Part shown: piece by piece, positions 1 to 6,830 of the stretch
Layout: each line of letters starts with the position of its first letter
Position numbering within the stretch: the first letter of the stretch is position 1
DNA from: a virus
Direction: 5' to 3' (one strand)
Length of the DNA stretch: 24,607 nt
Virus record (IMG/VR): IMGVR_UViG_3300030333_001316
Coordinates: 1 to 24,607 of that record
The notes under the pieces: generated by a model
Databases searched by the model: none
What the model was told of the DNA's origin: nothing
What the model saw: the letters and a program-made list of their open reading frames with translations, nothing else
Translations under genes and position numbers: made by a program

Positions 1-1
1 T

Positions 2-376
2 CTAGCAATAAGCGTAATAGAAAAATTTACAGGTAAACATGATCGTGCATCTAAATTAGAAGAACTTGCTAAACAAGGTGGTGGTTTAGATCCAGCAACT
101 TTGCCAAGTGCTTTTGGAGGTATTGGTGTAGGTATGTTTGGTACAGGCACAGATGATAGAGCAAGAGCAGGGTATTCATATGAAATGGCTGTAGCTCAGG
201 CAAAGAAAAATTTAAGTATGTATGCTAACATGGCGATGTTTAATAGCTTTATTCAATCCTCACCAAATGACCTAGCATTAGAATCAAGCCAAATAGGTGG
301 TGGAACTGCTACTATTAAAGAATCAATAGAGGGACAGATTCCTGACGGATTATATCCGGGAGAAAACACAACATAG
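2..376 (+). CDS. C-terminal part of an unidentified phage (probably virion) protein, 5' truncated
   Basis: The reading frame is open from base 2 of the window to the TAG ending at 376, so the true start lies upstream. An in-frame TTG at 101 is a possible internal start, but the codons before it read as normal protein. The visible 124 residues are Gly/Ala-rich, with an Ala-rich stretch containing YEMAVAQAKKN that could be helical, followed by a polar tail. I do not recognise a domain. It ends 10 bases before the next gene, which has the RBS TAGGAG. Its place just upstream of two tail-type proteins suggests a virion or tail component; this is inference only. Confidence 0.6.
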   Translation, partial: LAISVIEKFTGKHDRASKLEELAKQGGGLDPATLPSAFGGIGVGMFGTGTDDRARAGYSYEMAVAQAKKNLSMYANMAMFNSFIQSSPNDLALESSQIGGGTATIKESIEGQIPDGLYPGENTT

Positions 377-386
377 GAGAATAATT

Positions 387-965
387 ATGGCAGAAGCAAA
401 TTTATCAGTTTTATTAAGAAATGGAATACATGATGATGATGGAGGGGCAGGAGCCGCTACTATTTATTATGCATTAAAATGTGAAAATATTACCATTAAC
501 TATGGTCGTACTCCTATTCAAATAGCAATACCTCAAAATACACCAGATATAGTAGATTTAGGTATAGTAAGACCAACTGTATCAATAAGTGGTTTAATTG
601 ATGCTGTGGGAGGAGATCCTAGTAATACCAATAATGGTAGTGCTAGTATTTCAACTGCTGGAATGGCTTCATTTAATTATACATTTAATAGTGATACAAT
701 TACATATTTTATTCCATATAAAAATGCTTTAGAAGATTTTATAGCAAGTGAATTATTTACAGATGACTCACCTTTAGAAATTCAAATAGGAGATCCAACA
801 CAACCAATAAGTAGTGGAGTAAATGAATCTACAGGTGGTGCAATATATAAAGTAGCAGTGCAAAGTGCTAACTTTTCTCATGTTCCTGCAATGGAAGATA
901 GATATTCATTTGCAATACAATTTGTGGCAACGGCAGCACAACATGTGACGTTCCCATCATCATAG
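387..965 (+). CDS. Probable phage tail/virion structural protein
   Basis: This is a 192-residue protein. ATG at 387 follows TAGGAGAATAATT, which supplies a ribosome site. The protein is rich in Thr, Ile, Ser and Asn and should be mostly beta-strand. A middle segment (roughly residues 45-75, containing VRPTVSISG) and a closing segment near residue 165 (FSHVPAMEDRYSF) look like the beta-sandwich style of tail tube or baseplate-hub adaptor proteins. There is no signal peptide, membrane segment or catalytic motif. It sits 9 bases before the long tail protein and was probably co-transcribed with it. The assignment to the tail rests on composition and neighbours, not on a recognised family. Confidence 0.6.
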   Translation: MAEANLSVLLRNGIHDDDGGAGAATIYYALKCENITINYGRTPIQIAIPQNTPDIVDLGIVRPTVSISGLIDAVGGDPSNTNNGSASISTAGMASFNYTFNSDTITYFIPYKNALEDFIASELFTDDSPLEIQIGDPTQPISSGVNESTGGAIYKVAVQSANFSHVPAMEDRYSFAIQFVATAAQHVTFPSS

Positions 966-974
966 GAGATATAG

Positions 975-3900
975 ATGACACAAGCAAATAAAAAAGTAGA
1001 GCTTTATTATCGTATAGGAGATAATCCTAACTTTAGTGGTACAGATCAATGGTTAAGAGCAGAGACTCAAGAAGGTGCTAATGCAGTAACTTATTTTGAA
1101 TATGAACATTCATTACATAAACCTGCAGAGGCTAGGGTTACATTAATAAATAGTATTCCAAACTTTAGAGCTGCTGATATAGATAGTAAAAGTGGTAAAT
1201 TAAGTATATTAGCTTCAGGTGATGATGCTGCTACTAATAGTGATTTATTTACTGACTTTATGAGAGTGCAATTAATAGATGCTCATAGTAAAGTAGTATA
1301 CTTATCTGGAAGAATATATGACGTGGAAGCTGAATACAATAGGCTTGAGGGACATACAGTAAAATTAATTGTTAAAGATGATTTAGAAATACTTAGAGGT
1401 ATATATGTAAATGAGGTTGGCGATACTCCATATAACGGATCCACAGCTAGATCAACCATAATTAAAGATGAATTGATAGGAGATGATAATTTTGATACTC
1501 CTTCTGAACTGGCTTTACCTTTTGATTTTTCTGATCCTGATAAATTTGAGACTTCTTCAAATAATTTTAATGGGAGTGGTACTTTAAAATATGGCACATC
1601 TAATTCTTCTATGTTACAAGAAATATCTCATCTAGCAACTCAAGATCCATCTAGTGCGACAAGTGATACAGTTGTTGAAAACGCAGGATATGATTTCTAT
1701 GTGGATGCTAATGTGGGTAGAACTACAGATACAGATGTAGATAATGCTGGTGCTGATACTAGAACACCTTCTAATGCACATTTTAATTATTTTAAACGTG
1801 GAACCAGACCAGCTGGTAGCAGTAGTGTATCAACTTACGGACTAACTGTGCAATTTCCTACAACATCTTTTACTAAAACAGGTCAAAAATTAGCAATGTT
1901 AGAAAATTTTGATTTTGATAGACCTAAACATGAAACCTTTACAGATGCTACAATCACAGGTATAATTACTGGAGGTAAACCAGCCACCAAAAACTTTGAA
2001 ATTCTTGATGTAGCAAGTATTAGTGGAACATTTACTTGGACTAATTTAGCTTTTAGTGAAACTGATATTAGTCCTGATACAGCTAATGCTAACGATGTGA
2101 CAGCTCAAGCAGCTGGAACAGATTTTGCAGAAACCTTAAACTTATTAAATGCAGATGGTTCTGGCACTCCTGTGGCAGTAGCCCGAATCCAGTATCAAAG
2201 TAAAGCCACTGGGAGTGGTCAGATAATGGTATCTGATATAAATAGTAATTTTCCAGAAGGATCTACACAAGTGATGCTAAAGGGAGCTTCAAGTAATACA
2301 ACTTGTTTATTTACCCCTAACACAGGCAGATTAAGAGAAAAATTAAACACTAAAAGAACATATAAAATGCAATATGGAACTTATGAAAGGTTTGATGACT
2401 TTAGAACATTAGTTTATAACATATTAAAAAAAGGTGGTAGGAATAATATTATTAGAGGTTCTTTTAGTATAGCACAATATCCATATATACATCATACTTT
2501 TACTCCTTCAGGATCTTCTGATACAGTTACAGCAGCTCTTTCATCGGGTAATCCTAAACTTTATGGTATGAGAACTGGTATGCCAATAGGTATATTAAAT
2601 TCTTCTGGGACTTTCTTAGAATATTATAACTATGCTTCAGCAGTAGGAACTAATTCTGTGGCTGTTGCTTCTGTGCCACAAGATAAGAGTGGTAATACAA
2701 CTAAAAATTTTAGCACAGGTAGTATATCAGCTAGGTTTTATGTACCAGTAAGAGCTGGAGATATGATTCATGTAGAGAATCCAATAGAAGCAATTGATGG
2801 AGATTTCTTAGTAACTAAAATAGTATATACTGAAGGTATAGGAGCTATGAACGCTAGACTAGAAGTAGTGGGTAAAGATGATGCACTAGGTGGAAAAGGT
2901 CCTAAAATTACATTTACTCCTGTATCTCAAGACTTTAATACAGATGCGGAGCATATAGAAGAAAGAAATAAAAACTTTTCTTTTCCTGTGGATAGTTCTA
3001 ATAATCAAATAAAATTTAGTGCCACTGATAACAACACAGTAGCATGGACTACGGGACCTTTAAAAATAGGAGATGAGACATATGCAATTAGTGCCGCAAA
3101 CACAGGTGATATGACTGCATATGATCCAAGTAATTCTTATAATACAACATATAAAATTTATTTTGACTCTAGAGCAACAACATCAATACAAGTTGTTAGA
3201 GCTGATGGATGGGAAAATGTAGCAGTAGGACCAACAGTAACTGAATTAGGATGGGCAAGAGCTGACACAGATAGTGATGGTAGTGCTGAATTTGAAATTA
3301 TAGGAAATCCTGATGGATCTTTAATTGGTGGTAGTAGAGAAATACATAATAAGGGTAATAAAATCATAATTGATAGAGATGGTATTACCATGAAAAGCAC
3401 AACTACAACTGATACAAATATTACTTTTGCAAATGCAAGTGGATCTGTAGGAAGAATAATAACAGCAGGAAGTGGTAGTAATCAATATTTTGCTCTTGCT
3501 GGTTCAGATGGAAGTAATAATACTCAAAGAATTTATATAGCTAAAAAAGATGATACAATAGGTGGTCATAGTGCAGTAGTGATGTTTGATGGTGTTGCTG
3601 AATTCAATGGTAATGTATTCTTTGATGCCAATGCAACTGTGGCTAGTACATTGACTGTATCATCAAGTTTACAGGGTGGGGGATCTGGTAGTAGTATAGG
3701 AACAGGTTCAGTAGATACATCATTCGCCAAAATACTTATGGGTAGTGGGACTAATGCTGCTCCATCATATTCTTTTTCTGCAGATGATGATACAGGAATC
3801 TATAGGCACGGAACAAATATATTAGGTATTGCATCTGCTGGATATTATGCAGCCGCTGCTTTCGCAACCAGTTCCGTTAATGGCACATTATACGCTTATA

Positions 3901-4445
3901 ATTTTGCTTTTCTAGATGATGTAAGTGTTTTTCTACAATCAGATGGTTCTGAAAGGATGTTATTCTATTCTAATGATACCCATGAAATAACTTTTTCATC
4001 AGGTATATTTCCTGCTACAGACTCATCTTCAGGAACTGCAGGAGAAAGTCTAGGATCAGCATCAAGTGTGTGGTATTTAATACATGGATATGCAATGTTT
4101 TTACATAATACTGCATCTTCAACAGGAACAGATTTAATTGTAACTTCTGGAAAACAGATAATGCTTAAATCCAGTTCCAAAAAAGTTAAGAAAAATATAA
4201 AAGGTTTGACTTTTGATTATTCTAAATTAGATAAATTAAGACCTGTTAGTTATAATTATATATATGATAATGCCCCAGATATTGGATTAATTGCTGAAGA
4301 AGTTGAAGAACTTTATCCTGAATTAATCAACTATGACGATAAAGATGAACCTCAATCAGTAAAATATAGTGCTTTAACAGTTGTATTATTGAAAGAGGTT
4401 CAAGAATTAAGGAAAGAAATAAACGAATTAAAGGAGAATAAGTAA
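975..4445 (+). CDS. Long tail/baseplate protein with C-terminal endosialidase-type chaperone (Peptidase S74)
   Basis: This is an 1156-residue protein, the largest here. Residues 1-145 look like a hub-type beta domain (SLHKPAEARVTLIN, then VQLIDAHSKVVYLSGRI), and about 580-640 has another hub-like segment (AGDMIHVENPIEAIDGDFLV). The middle is Ser/Thr/Gly/Asn-rich and probably fibrous. Residues 1066-1156 match the intramolecular chaperone of endosialidase and tail fibres: SSKKVKKNI aligns with the usual SDRRLKKNI. That keeps the Ser1067/Lys1072 dyad used for self-cleavage, followed by IGLIAEEVEELYPELI and a C-terminal coiled coil (LLKEVQELRKEINEL). In known members this domain helps trimerise the fibre and then cuts itself off. 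The combination of hub-like and fibre-like parts suggests a central tail or host-contact protein. The end domain is sure; the hub part is tentative. Confidence 0.85.
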   Translation: MTQANKKVELYYRIGDNPNFSGTDQWLRAETQEGANAVTYFEYEHSLHKPAEARVTLINSIPNFRAADIDSKSGKLSILASGDDAATNSDLFTDFMRVQLIDAHSKVVYLSGRIYDVEAEYNRLEGHTVKLIVKDDLEILRGIYVNEVGDTPYNGSTARSTIIKDELIGDDNFDTPSELALPFDFSDPDKFETSSNNFNGSGTLKYGTSNSSMLQEISHLATQDPSSATSDTVVENAGYDFYVDANVGRTTDTDVDNAGADTRTPSNAHFNYFKRGTRPAGSSSVSTYGLTVQFPTTSFTKTGQKLAMLENFDFDRPKHETFTDATITGIITGGKPATKNFEILDVASISGTFTWTNLAFSETDISPDTANANDVTAQAAGTDFAETLNLLNADGSGTPVAVARIQYQSKATGSGQIMVSDINSNFPEGSTQVMLKGASSNTTCLFTPNTGRLREKLNTKRTYKMQYGTYERFDDFRTLVYNILKKGGRNNIIRGSFSIAQYPYIHHTFTPSGSSDTVTAALSSGNPKLYGMRTGMPIGILNSSGTFLEYYNYASAVGTNSVAVASVPQDKSGNTTKNFSTGSISARFYVPVRAGDMIHVENPIEAIDGDFLVTKIVYTEGIGAMNARLEVVGKDDALGGKGPKITFTPVSQDFNTDAEHIEERNKNFSFPVDSSNNQIKFSATDNNTVAWTTGPLKIGDETYAISAANTGDMTAYDPSNSYNTTYKIYFDSRATTSIQVVRADGWENVAVGPTVTELGWARADTDSDGSAEFEIIGNPDGSLIGGSREIHNKGNKIIIDRDGITMKSTTTTDTNITFANASGSVGRIITAGSGSNQYFALAGSDGSNNTQRIYIAKKDDTIGGHSAVVMFDGVAEFNGNVFFDANATVASTLTVSSSLQGGGSGSSIGTGSVDTSFAKILMGSGTNAAPSYSFSADDDTGIYRHGTNILGIASAGYYAAAAFATSSVNGTLYAYNFAFLDDVSVFLQSDGSERMLFYSNDTHEITFSSGIFPATDSSSGTAGESLGSASSVWYLIHGYAMFLHNTASSTGTDLIVTSGKQIMLKSSSKKVKKNIKGLTFDYSKLDKLRPVSYNYIYDNAPDIGLIAEEVEELYPELINYDDKDEPQSVKYSALTVVLLKEVQELRKEINELKENK

Positions 4446-4636
4446 TGCCAGATTTAACAGTAAGTTTTACAGATGCTCAATGGACAAGAATTGTAGCTGC
4501 ATCAAGCTATATCAAAAATGGTCCCGGTTTAAGTGGAGATGTAGATGAGGCTTTTTTAGTGGAACGGTTTAAAAAAGATATAGCAAATATTGTACAAAGA
4601 TACGAGCATGATACCGCATCAGTTGATGACTTCTAA
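4445..4636 (+). CDS. Small acidic protein of unknown function, tail-gene neighbour
   Basis: This is a 63-residue protein. Its ATG overlaps the stop of the tail protein (TAATG), with the RBS AAGGAG inside the upstream gene, so the two are translationally coupled. It also ends in TAATG shared with the next gene. No domain is recognised. The protein looks helical in its second half (VERFKKDIANIVQRYEH) and has no cysteine and no membrane segment. Its position makes a tail-associated or accessory virion role possible, but there is no direct evidence for that. Confidence 0.65.
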   Translation: MPDLTVSFTDAQWTRIVAASSYIKNGPGLSGDVDEAFLVERFKKDIANIVQRYEHDTASVDDF

Positions 4637-5016
4637 TGAGGCTTGACACCAAAGTAATTAAATATAGGAATCAAAATCCTTTTATGTCAACACGTCAAAT
4701 TGCAAGAGAGGTGGGAGCTTCTGTAAGTTGGGTGCATAATATATTAAAGACAGCTAACTTACCCACAAACCCACCTAAAAAGAAAAAAATTACTTATATC
4801 TGCCCAGAATGTAAAGAACTTGTTAATGCTAGACGTAAATTCTGTAGTGAGAAATGTAAATACAACTATAGAAATCCTCTACTTACTTGTCATTATTGCC
4901 ACGCAAAATTCAGAAGATCTAGGTCAAGAGTAATAGCAGCCATAAAAAGAGGCTGTGATCACATATATTGTGACCAAAAATGTACAAATAGAGCAAAAAG
5001 AGATAAAATTACTTGA
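4636..5016 (+). CDS. Helix-turn-helix plus double zinc-knuckle protein
   Basis: This is a 126-residue basic protein overlapping the previous gene by TAATG. Residues about 18-37 (STRQIAREVGASVSWVHNIL) read as a helix-turn-helix like those of resolvases and Sigma-70 region 4. Two cysteine clusters follow: C56-x2-C59 with C70-x3-C74, and C85-x2-C88 with C107, C112 and C116. The spacing resembles treble-clef or MYM-type zinc fingers. The C-terminus is rich in Arg and Lys. It probably binds DNA or RNA. Its stop codon lies inside the -35 box of the promoter at 5013. It could be a regulator of that promoter, or a degenerate homing-type DNA-binding protein; neither is shown. Confidence 0.75.
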   Translation: MRLDTKVIKYRNQNPFMSTRQIAREVGASVSWVHNILKTANLPTNPPKKKKITYICPECKELVNARRKFCSEKCKYNYRNPLLTCHYCHAKFRRSRSRVIAAIKRGCDHIYCDQKCTNRAKRDKIT

Positions 5017-5042
5017 CACGCCTACCCCAAATATGATATAAT
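5013..5042 (+). promoter_or_regulatory. Sigma-70-type promoter (P1) with extended -10, upstream of structured RNA and hsp20
   Basis: A perfect -35 box TTGACA lies at 5013-5018 and a perfect -10 box TATAAT at 5037-5042, with an 18-base spacer. A TG at 5034-5035, one base before the -10, makes an extended -10. Transcription should start near 5049, where the long closing helix of the RNA element begins. The whole 30-base unit is identical at 25 positions to the promoter at 21979. The -35 box overlaps the stop codon of the upstream gene. Confidence 0.85.
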
Positions 5043-5048
5043 TAATAA

Positions 5049-5182
5049 TGTATTAAGGAATAATATTAATATTCTGGAGTAGCCCTTGACTACAACTGAG
5101 AGTATCAAGGGCAAGAGAGGAGAAACTCAGAACTTCTCTCTAATACATAATAAGAATTAGTAATAATTATTCCATTAATACA
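5049..5182 (+). ncRNA. Structured RNA: long closing helix, three-way junction, two hairpins with complementary loops
   Basis: This lies at the expected start of the P1 transcript. Helix 1 pairs 5049-5064 with 5166-5182, broken only by a single bulged A at 5174. It continues through 5065-5068/5161-5164 (one bulge, A5165) and, after an internal loop, 5071-5075/5153-5157. Helix 2 pairs GCCCTTGA (5082-5089) with TCAAGGGC (5105-5112), and after a bulged C pairs TAC (5091-5093) with GTA (5102-5104). It closes an 8-base loop. Helix 3 pairs 5115-5122 with 5133-5140 (8 pairs, one G-U) and closes a 10-base loop. Loop 2 contains CTGAG (5096-5100) and loop 3 contains CTCAG (5126-5130), which are exact reverse complements and can kiss. 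Paired positions vastly exceed what AT-rich spacer would give. I know no family that fits. It could be a leader regulator of hsp20 or a free RNA. Confidence 0.75.
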
Positions 5183-5193
5183 ATGATACGGAT

Positions 5194-5232
5194 GGGGAGA
5201 TGCAGATAAATCATTGGATTACTGCACTCCCC
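5194..5232 (+). promoter_or_regulatory. GC-rich hairpin in the hsp20 leader, possible pseudoknot
   Basis: GGGGAG (5194-5199) pairs with CTCCCC (5227-5232) and, after a bulged A at 5200, TGCAG (5201-5205) pairs with CTGCA (5222-5226). An inner AATC/GATT helix (5209-5212/5217-5220) is possible. Alternatively, loop bases ATCATTG (5210-5216) are the exact reverse complement of CAATGAT (5181-5187) just upstream, giving a pseudoknot. No T-run follows, so it is a poor terminator. TCTCT (5233-5237) can pair weakly with the 3' part of the hsp20 ribosome site at 5252-5260, so a role in translation control is conceivable. Confidence 0.6.
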
Positions 5233-5261
5233 TCTCTATAAATTAATTATTAGGAGGAGAT

Positions 5262-5672
5262 ATGACAATAGCAACGAAAACAGCTGACCCTTTTGACATT
5301 TTTGCAGACTTTTTTAGTGATAAGTGGGTGGGTTCGACAATCCACAAGTATCCATTGGATGTAATTGAATCAGATACAGGGTATGAAGTCAAAATTTCAC
5401 TACCGGGTGTAGAAAAGGGTAACCTTTCTGTAACCTTAGATAAAGACACTTTAATAATAGAAGCAACAACTTCTGAAACTAAGAGTGATAAGAACAAATA
5501 TTTATACAGAGGTATAAAGACAGGTTCTTATAAAAAACATATTTCAGTAAAAGATTATGGTGTAGATTCTAAGAAGATTAGCTCTAGCTACAAAAATGGA
5601 ATCTTAACTATAACTTTACCTAAACATAAAGAAGCTAAACCTCAAACAATACAAGTAGCCATGGAGAGTTAG
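5262..5672 (+). CDS. hsp20: Small heat-shock protein, Hsp20/alpha-crystallin family
   Basis: This is a 136-residue protein starting at ATG 5262 after the strong RBS AGGAGGAG. The alpha-crystallin domain covers about residues 27-127. It includes ISLPGVEKGNLSVTLD, the central FERxF-like region replaced by YLYRGIKTGSYKKHI, and the family signature YKNGILTITLPK at 110-121. A C-terminal IxV (TIQV, 129-132) matches the tail motif that bridges subunits in oligomers. Known members hold unfolding proteins in a refoldable state without ATP. Phages carrying hsp20 are known in marine waters, where it may protect virion assembly. It is the first gene after P1 and its structured leader, and lies 3 bases before the sigma factor. 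Identification is firm; regulation through the leader is inference. Confidence 0.95.
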   Translation: MTIATKTADPFDIFADFFSDKWVGSTIHKYPLDVIESDTGYEVKISLPGVEKGNLSVTLDKDTLIIEATTSETKSDKNKYLYRGIKTGSYKKHISVKDYGVDSKKISSSYKNGILTITLPKHKEAKPQTIQVAMES

Positions 5673-5675
5673 CAA

Positions 5676-6209
5676 ATGGAGATAAACGATGAATTGATTA
5701 GGCAATGGGAACCTAAGATTCATAAAATGCTCCAAACATCGTATGTAGTAGGGTATGATCGAGAAGATTTAGCACAAGAACTTAGAATCGCTATTATGAA
5801 AGCGGCTAAGGCATATAAAGCAGACAGAGGTAGCATCTTTCATACCTACTTACATACCACGATGGTAAACACGATCAGAACTTTAATCAGTAAGGCACAG
5901 AAAAAGCCTATGACTGTAAGCTATGATGAAACATTTTTAGACTATGAATCTGATTTCTTACCTGATTTTATAGCAAAAGCTATTGGATATGAGGAAGAAT
6001 GGGAATTATTAGAACTAAAAGATGAATTATCAAAGTTTAATTTATCTGAACGTGAGAAAAGATTTGTTGAGTTAAGATTAGAAGGTTGGACTATGGATGA
6101 GATATCTGATGATATTGAGAAATCTGCATACAGAGTGCGTCAAAATCTTAGAACAAAGGTAGAGAAGATATTTTATGGTCAAGAGAACAAAGAAGAAGAG
6201 TCAATATAA
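5676..6209 (+). CDS. Phage-encoded sigma-70-family RNA polymerase sigma factor
   Basis: This is a 177-residue protein with ATG at 5676, 3 bases after hsp20. Residues 25-80 fit sigma region 2: DREDLAQELRIAIMKAAKAY, then YLHTTMVNTIRTLI, the -10 recognition and core-binding helices. Residues about 118-165 fit region 4: LSEREKRFVELRLEGWTMDEI as the turn before a recognition helix with RVRQNLRTKVEKI. The length is in the range of compact sigma factors without regions 1 and 3. It would redirect host RNA polymerase to phage promoters, probably later in infection. The promoters visible here are of host sigma-70 type, so its target sites are not obvious in this window. It overlaps the next gene by 35 bases. 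Confidence 0.85.
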   Translation: MEINDELIRQWEPKIHKMLQTSYVVGYDREDLAQELRIAIMKAAKAYKADRGSIFHTYLHTTMVNTIRTLISKAQKKPMTVSYDETFLDYESDFLPDFIAKAIGYEEEWELLELKDELSKFNLSEREKRFVELRLEGWTMDEISDDIEKSAYRVRQNLRTKVEKIFYGQENKEEESI

Positions 6210-6606
6210 TTCAAACGATTTATTTAAAGAATTTGAAGCATTATATTCTAAGCAATATAAAAAAGAATATAAGCCTAGAAACTTTATTGGTAATGAAATG
6301 AAGTCTTTAAAAAATCTTTTGGATAAATATTCTGTATATGAGATACTATCAGCAATGTATAATTGTGTAGTTAGAAACCCTGATAGTATTTCTGTTAACT
6401 ATTTTGCAAATGGTATTAAGTATTATCTAACAGACTACGATCCGCAATTGTATTGGTCTGTTGTATCCTCTCCAGATCCTAATATGAAAAAGAAATGGAG
6501 AGCTTTTACTATTTTAAATTCTAAATGGTTACCTACTGCGACAGATAAGAAAAGATTAAAAGCACTAGAAGAGCAATTACAAGGAGCTATAAATGAGGAG
6601 AAGTAG
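6175..6606 (+). CDS. Protein of unknown function downstream of the sigma factor
   Basis: This is a 143-residue protein, rich in Lys and Tyr. Its ATG at 6175 lies within the last 35 bases of the sigma gene, in another frame. A basic N-terminus (MVKRTKKKSQ) is followed by a mostly helical body (LLDKYSVYEILSAMYNCVVR, then ISVNYFANGIKYYL). A helical body of this sort, ending in an acidic tail, is common among phage replisome or helicase-loader proteins. It sits just before the helicase module, but no family is recognised and the loader idea is speculation. Its end (TAG at 6604-6606) lies 10 bases before the -35 box of promoter P2. Confidence 0.7.
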   Translation: MVKRTKKKSQYNSNDLFKEFEALYSKQYKKEYKPRNFIGNEMKSLKNLLDKYSVYEILSAMYNCVVRNPDSISVNYFANGIKYYLTDYDPQLYWSVVSSPDPNMKKKWRAFTILNSKWLPTATDKKRLKALEEQLQGAINEEK

Positions 6607-6616
6607 AAAAGGGGGG

Positions 6617-6646
6617 TTGACAAGGACCCACACAAAAGTGTATAAT
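6617..6646 (+). promoter_or_regulatory. Sigma-70-type promoter (P2) at the head of the replication module
   Basis: A perfect TTGACA lies at 6617-6622 and TATAAT at 6641-6646, with an 18-base spacer. TG directly abuts the -10 (6639-6640), so it is not a classical extended -10. The expected start, about 7 bases past the -10, falls at 6653, the A of an ATG. A transcript beginning there would therefore be leaderless for the first small gene and would carry helicase, primase, SSB, polymerase and recombination genes. The spacer has little similarity to the promoters at 5013 and 21979. Confidence 0.75.
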
Positions 6647-6652
6647 AATAAT

Positions 6653-6829
6653 ATGAATAATATATATAGAGTTATAAGTATACATAACAAAACTAAACAT
6701 ATAACTATTATTGGAACATATGATTGTATTAATGCAGCTAAATTAATGGCAGATGATCTAGCTAATAAAGATGTTAAGTGTTATGTACATGGAGATGACA
6801 GTAGAGTTTTACACATAGCAGGAGAGTAG
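6653..6829 (+). CDS. Small protein of unknown function at the head of the replication operon
   Basis: This protein has 58 residues if started at ATG 6653, the predicted P2 start site. A longer version begins at ATG 6593 with a good RBS (AAGGAG at 6581-6586), but its first 20 residues are encoded by the promoter itself and look unlike protein. I prefer 6653. The protein reads as one small alpha/beta fold: a strand (IYRVISIH), a second strand (ITIIGTYD), a helix (AAKLMADDLANK) and a final strand (VKCYVHG). No family is recognised. One base separates its stop from the helicase ATG, which suggests translational coupling. Confidence 0.65.
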   Translation: MNNIYRVISIHNKTKHITIIGTYDCINAAKLMADDLANKDVKCYVHGDDSRVLHIAGE

Positions 6830-6830
6830 A

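Noticed and set aside
4643-4671. Promoter from TTGACA at 4643
   Set aside because: No acceptable -10 box at 16-18 bases; the sequence is coding for the HTH/zinc protein.
5049-5182. Purine riboswitch
   Set aside because: The outline is similar, but the link between the two hairpins is 2 bases (AA) rather than about 8, and the conserved core bases are missing.
5183-5209. Possible 8-codon leader peptide in front of hsp20
   Set aside because: ATG at 5183 has no ribosome site, and the bases lie in or next to RNA stems; nothing supports translation.
5194-5240. Rho-independent terminator
   Set aside because: The hairpin is strong but is not followed by a T-run, and the hsp20 ribosome site comes right after it.
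5017-5261. tRNA gene in the only long gap
   Set aside because: No cloverleaf, T-loop GTTCRA or CCA-like end; the stems have different lengths and order.
6593-6652. Extended start of the small gene at the replication head
   Set aside because: It has a good ribosome site, but its codons are promoter sequence and make unlikely protein; kept as an alternative only.
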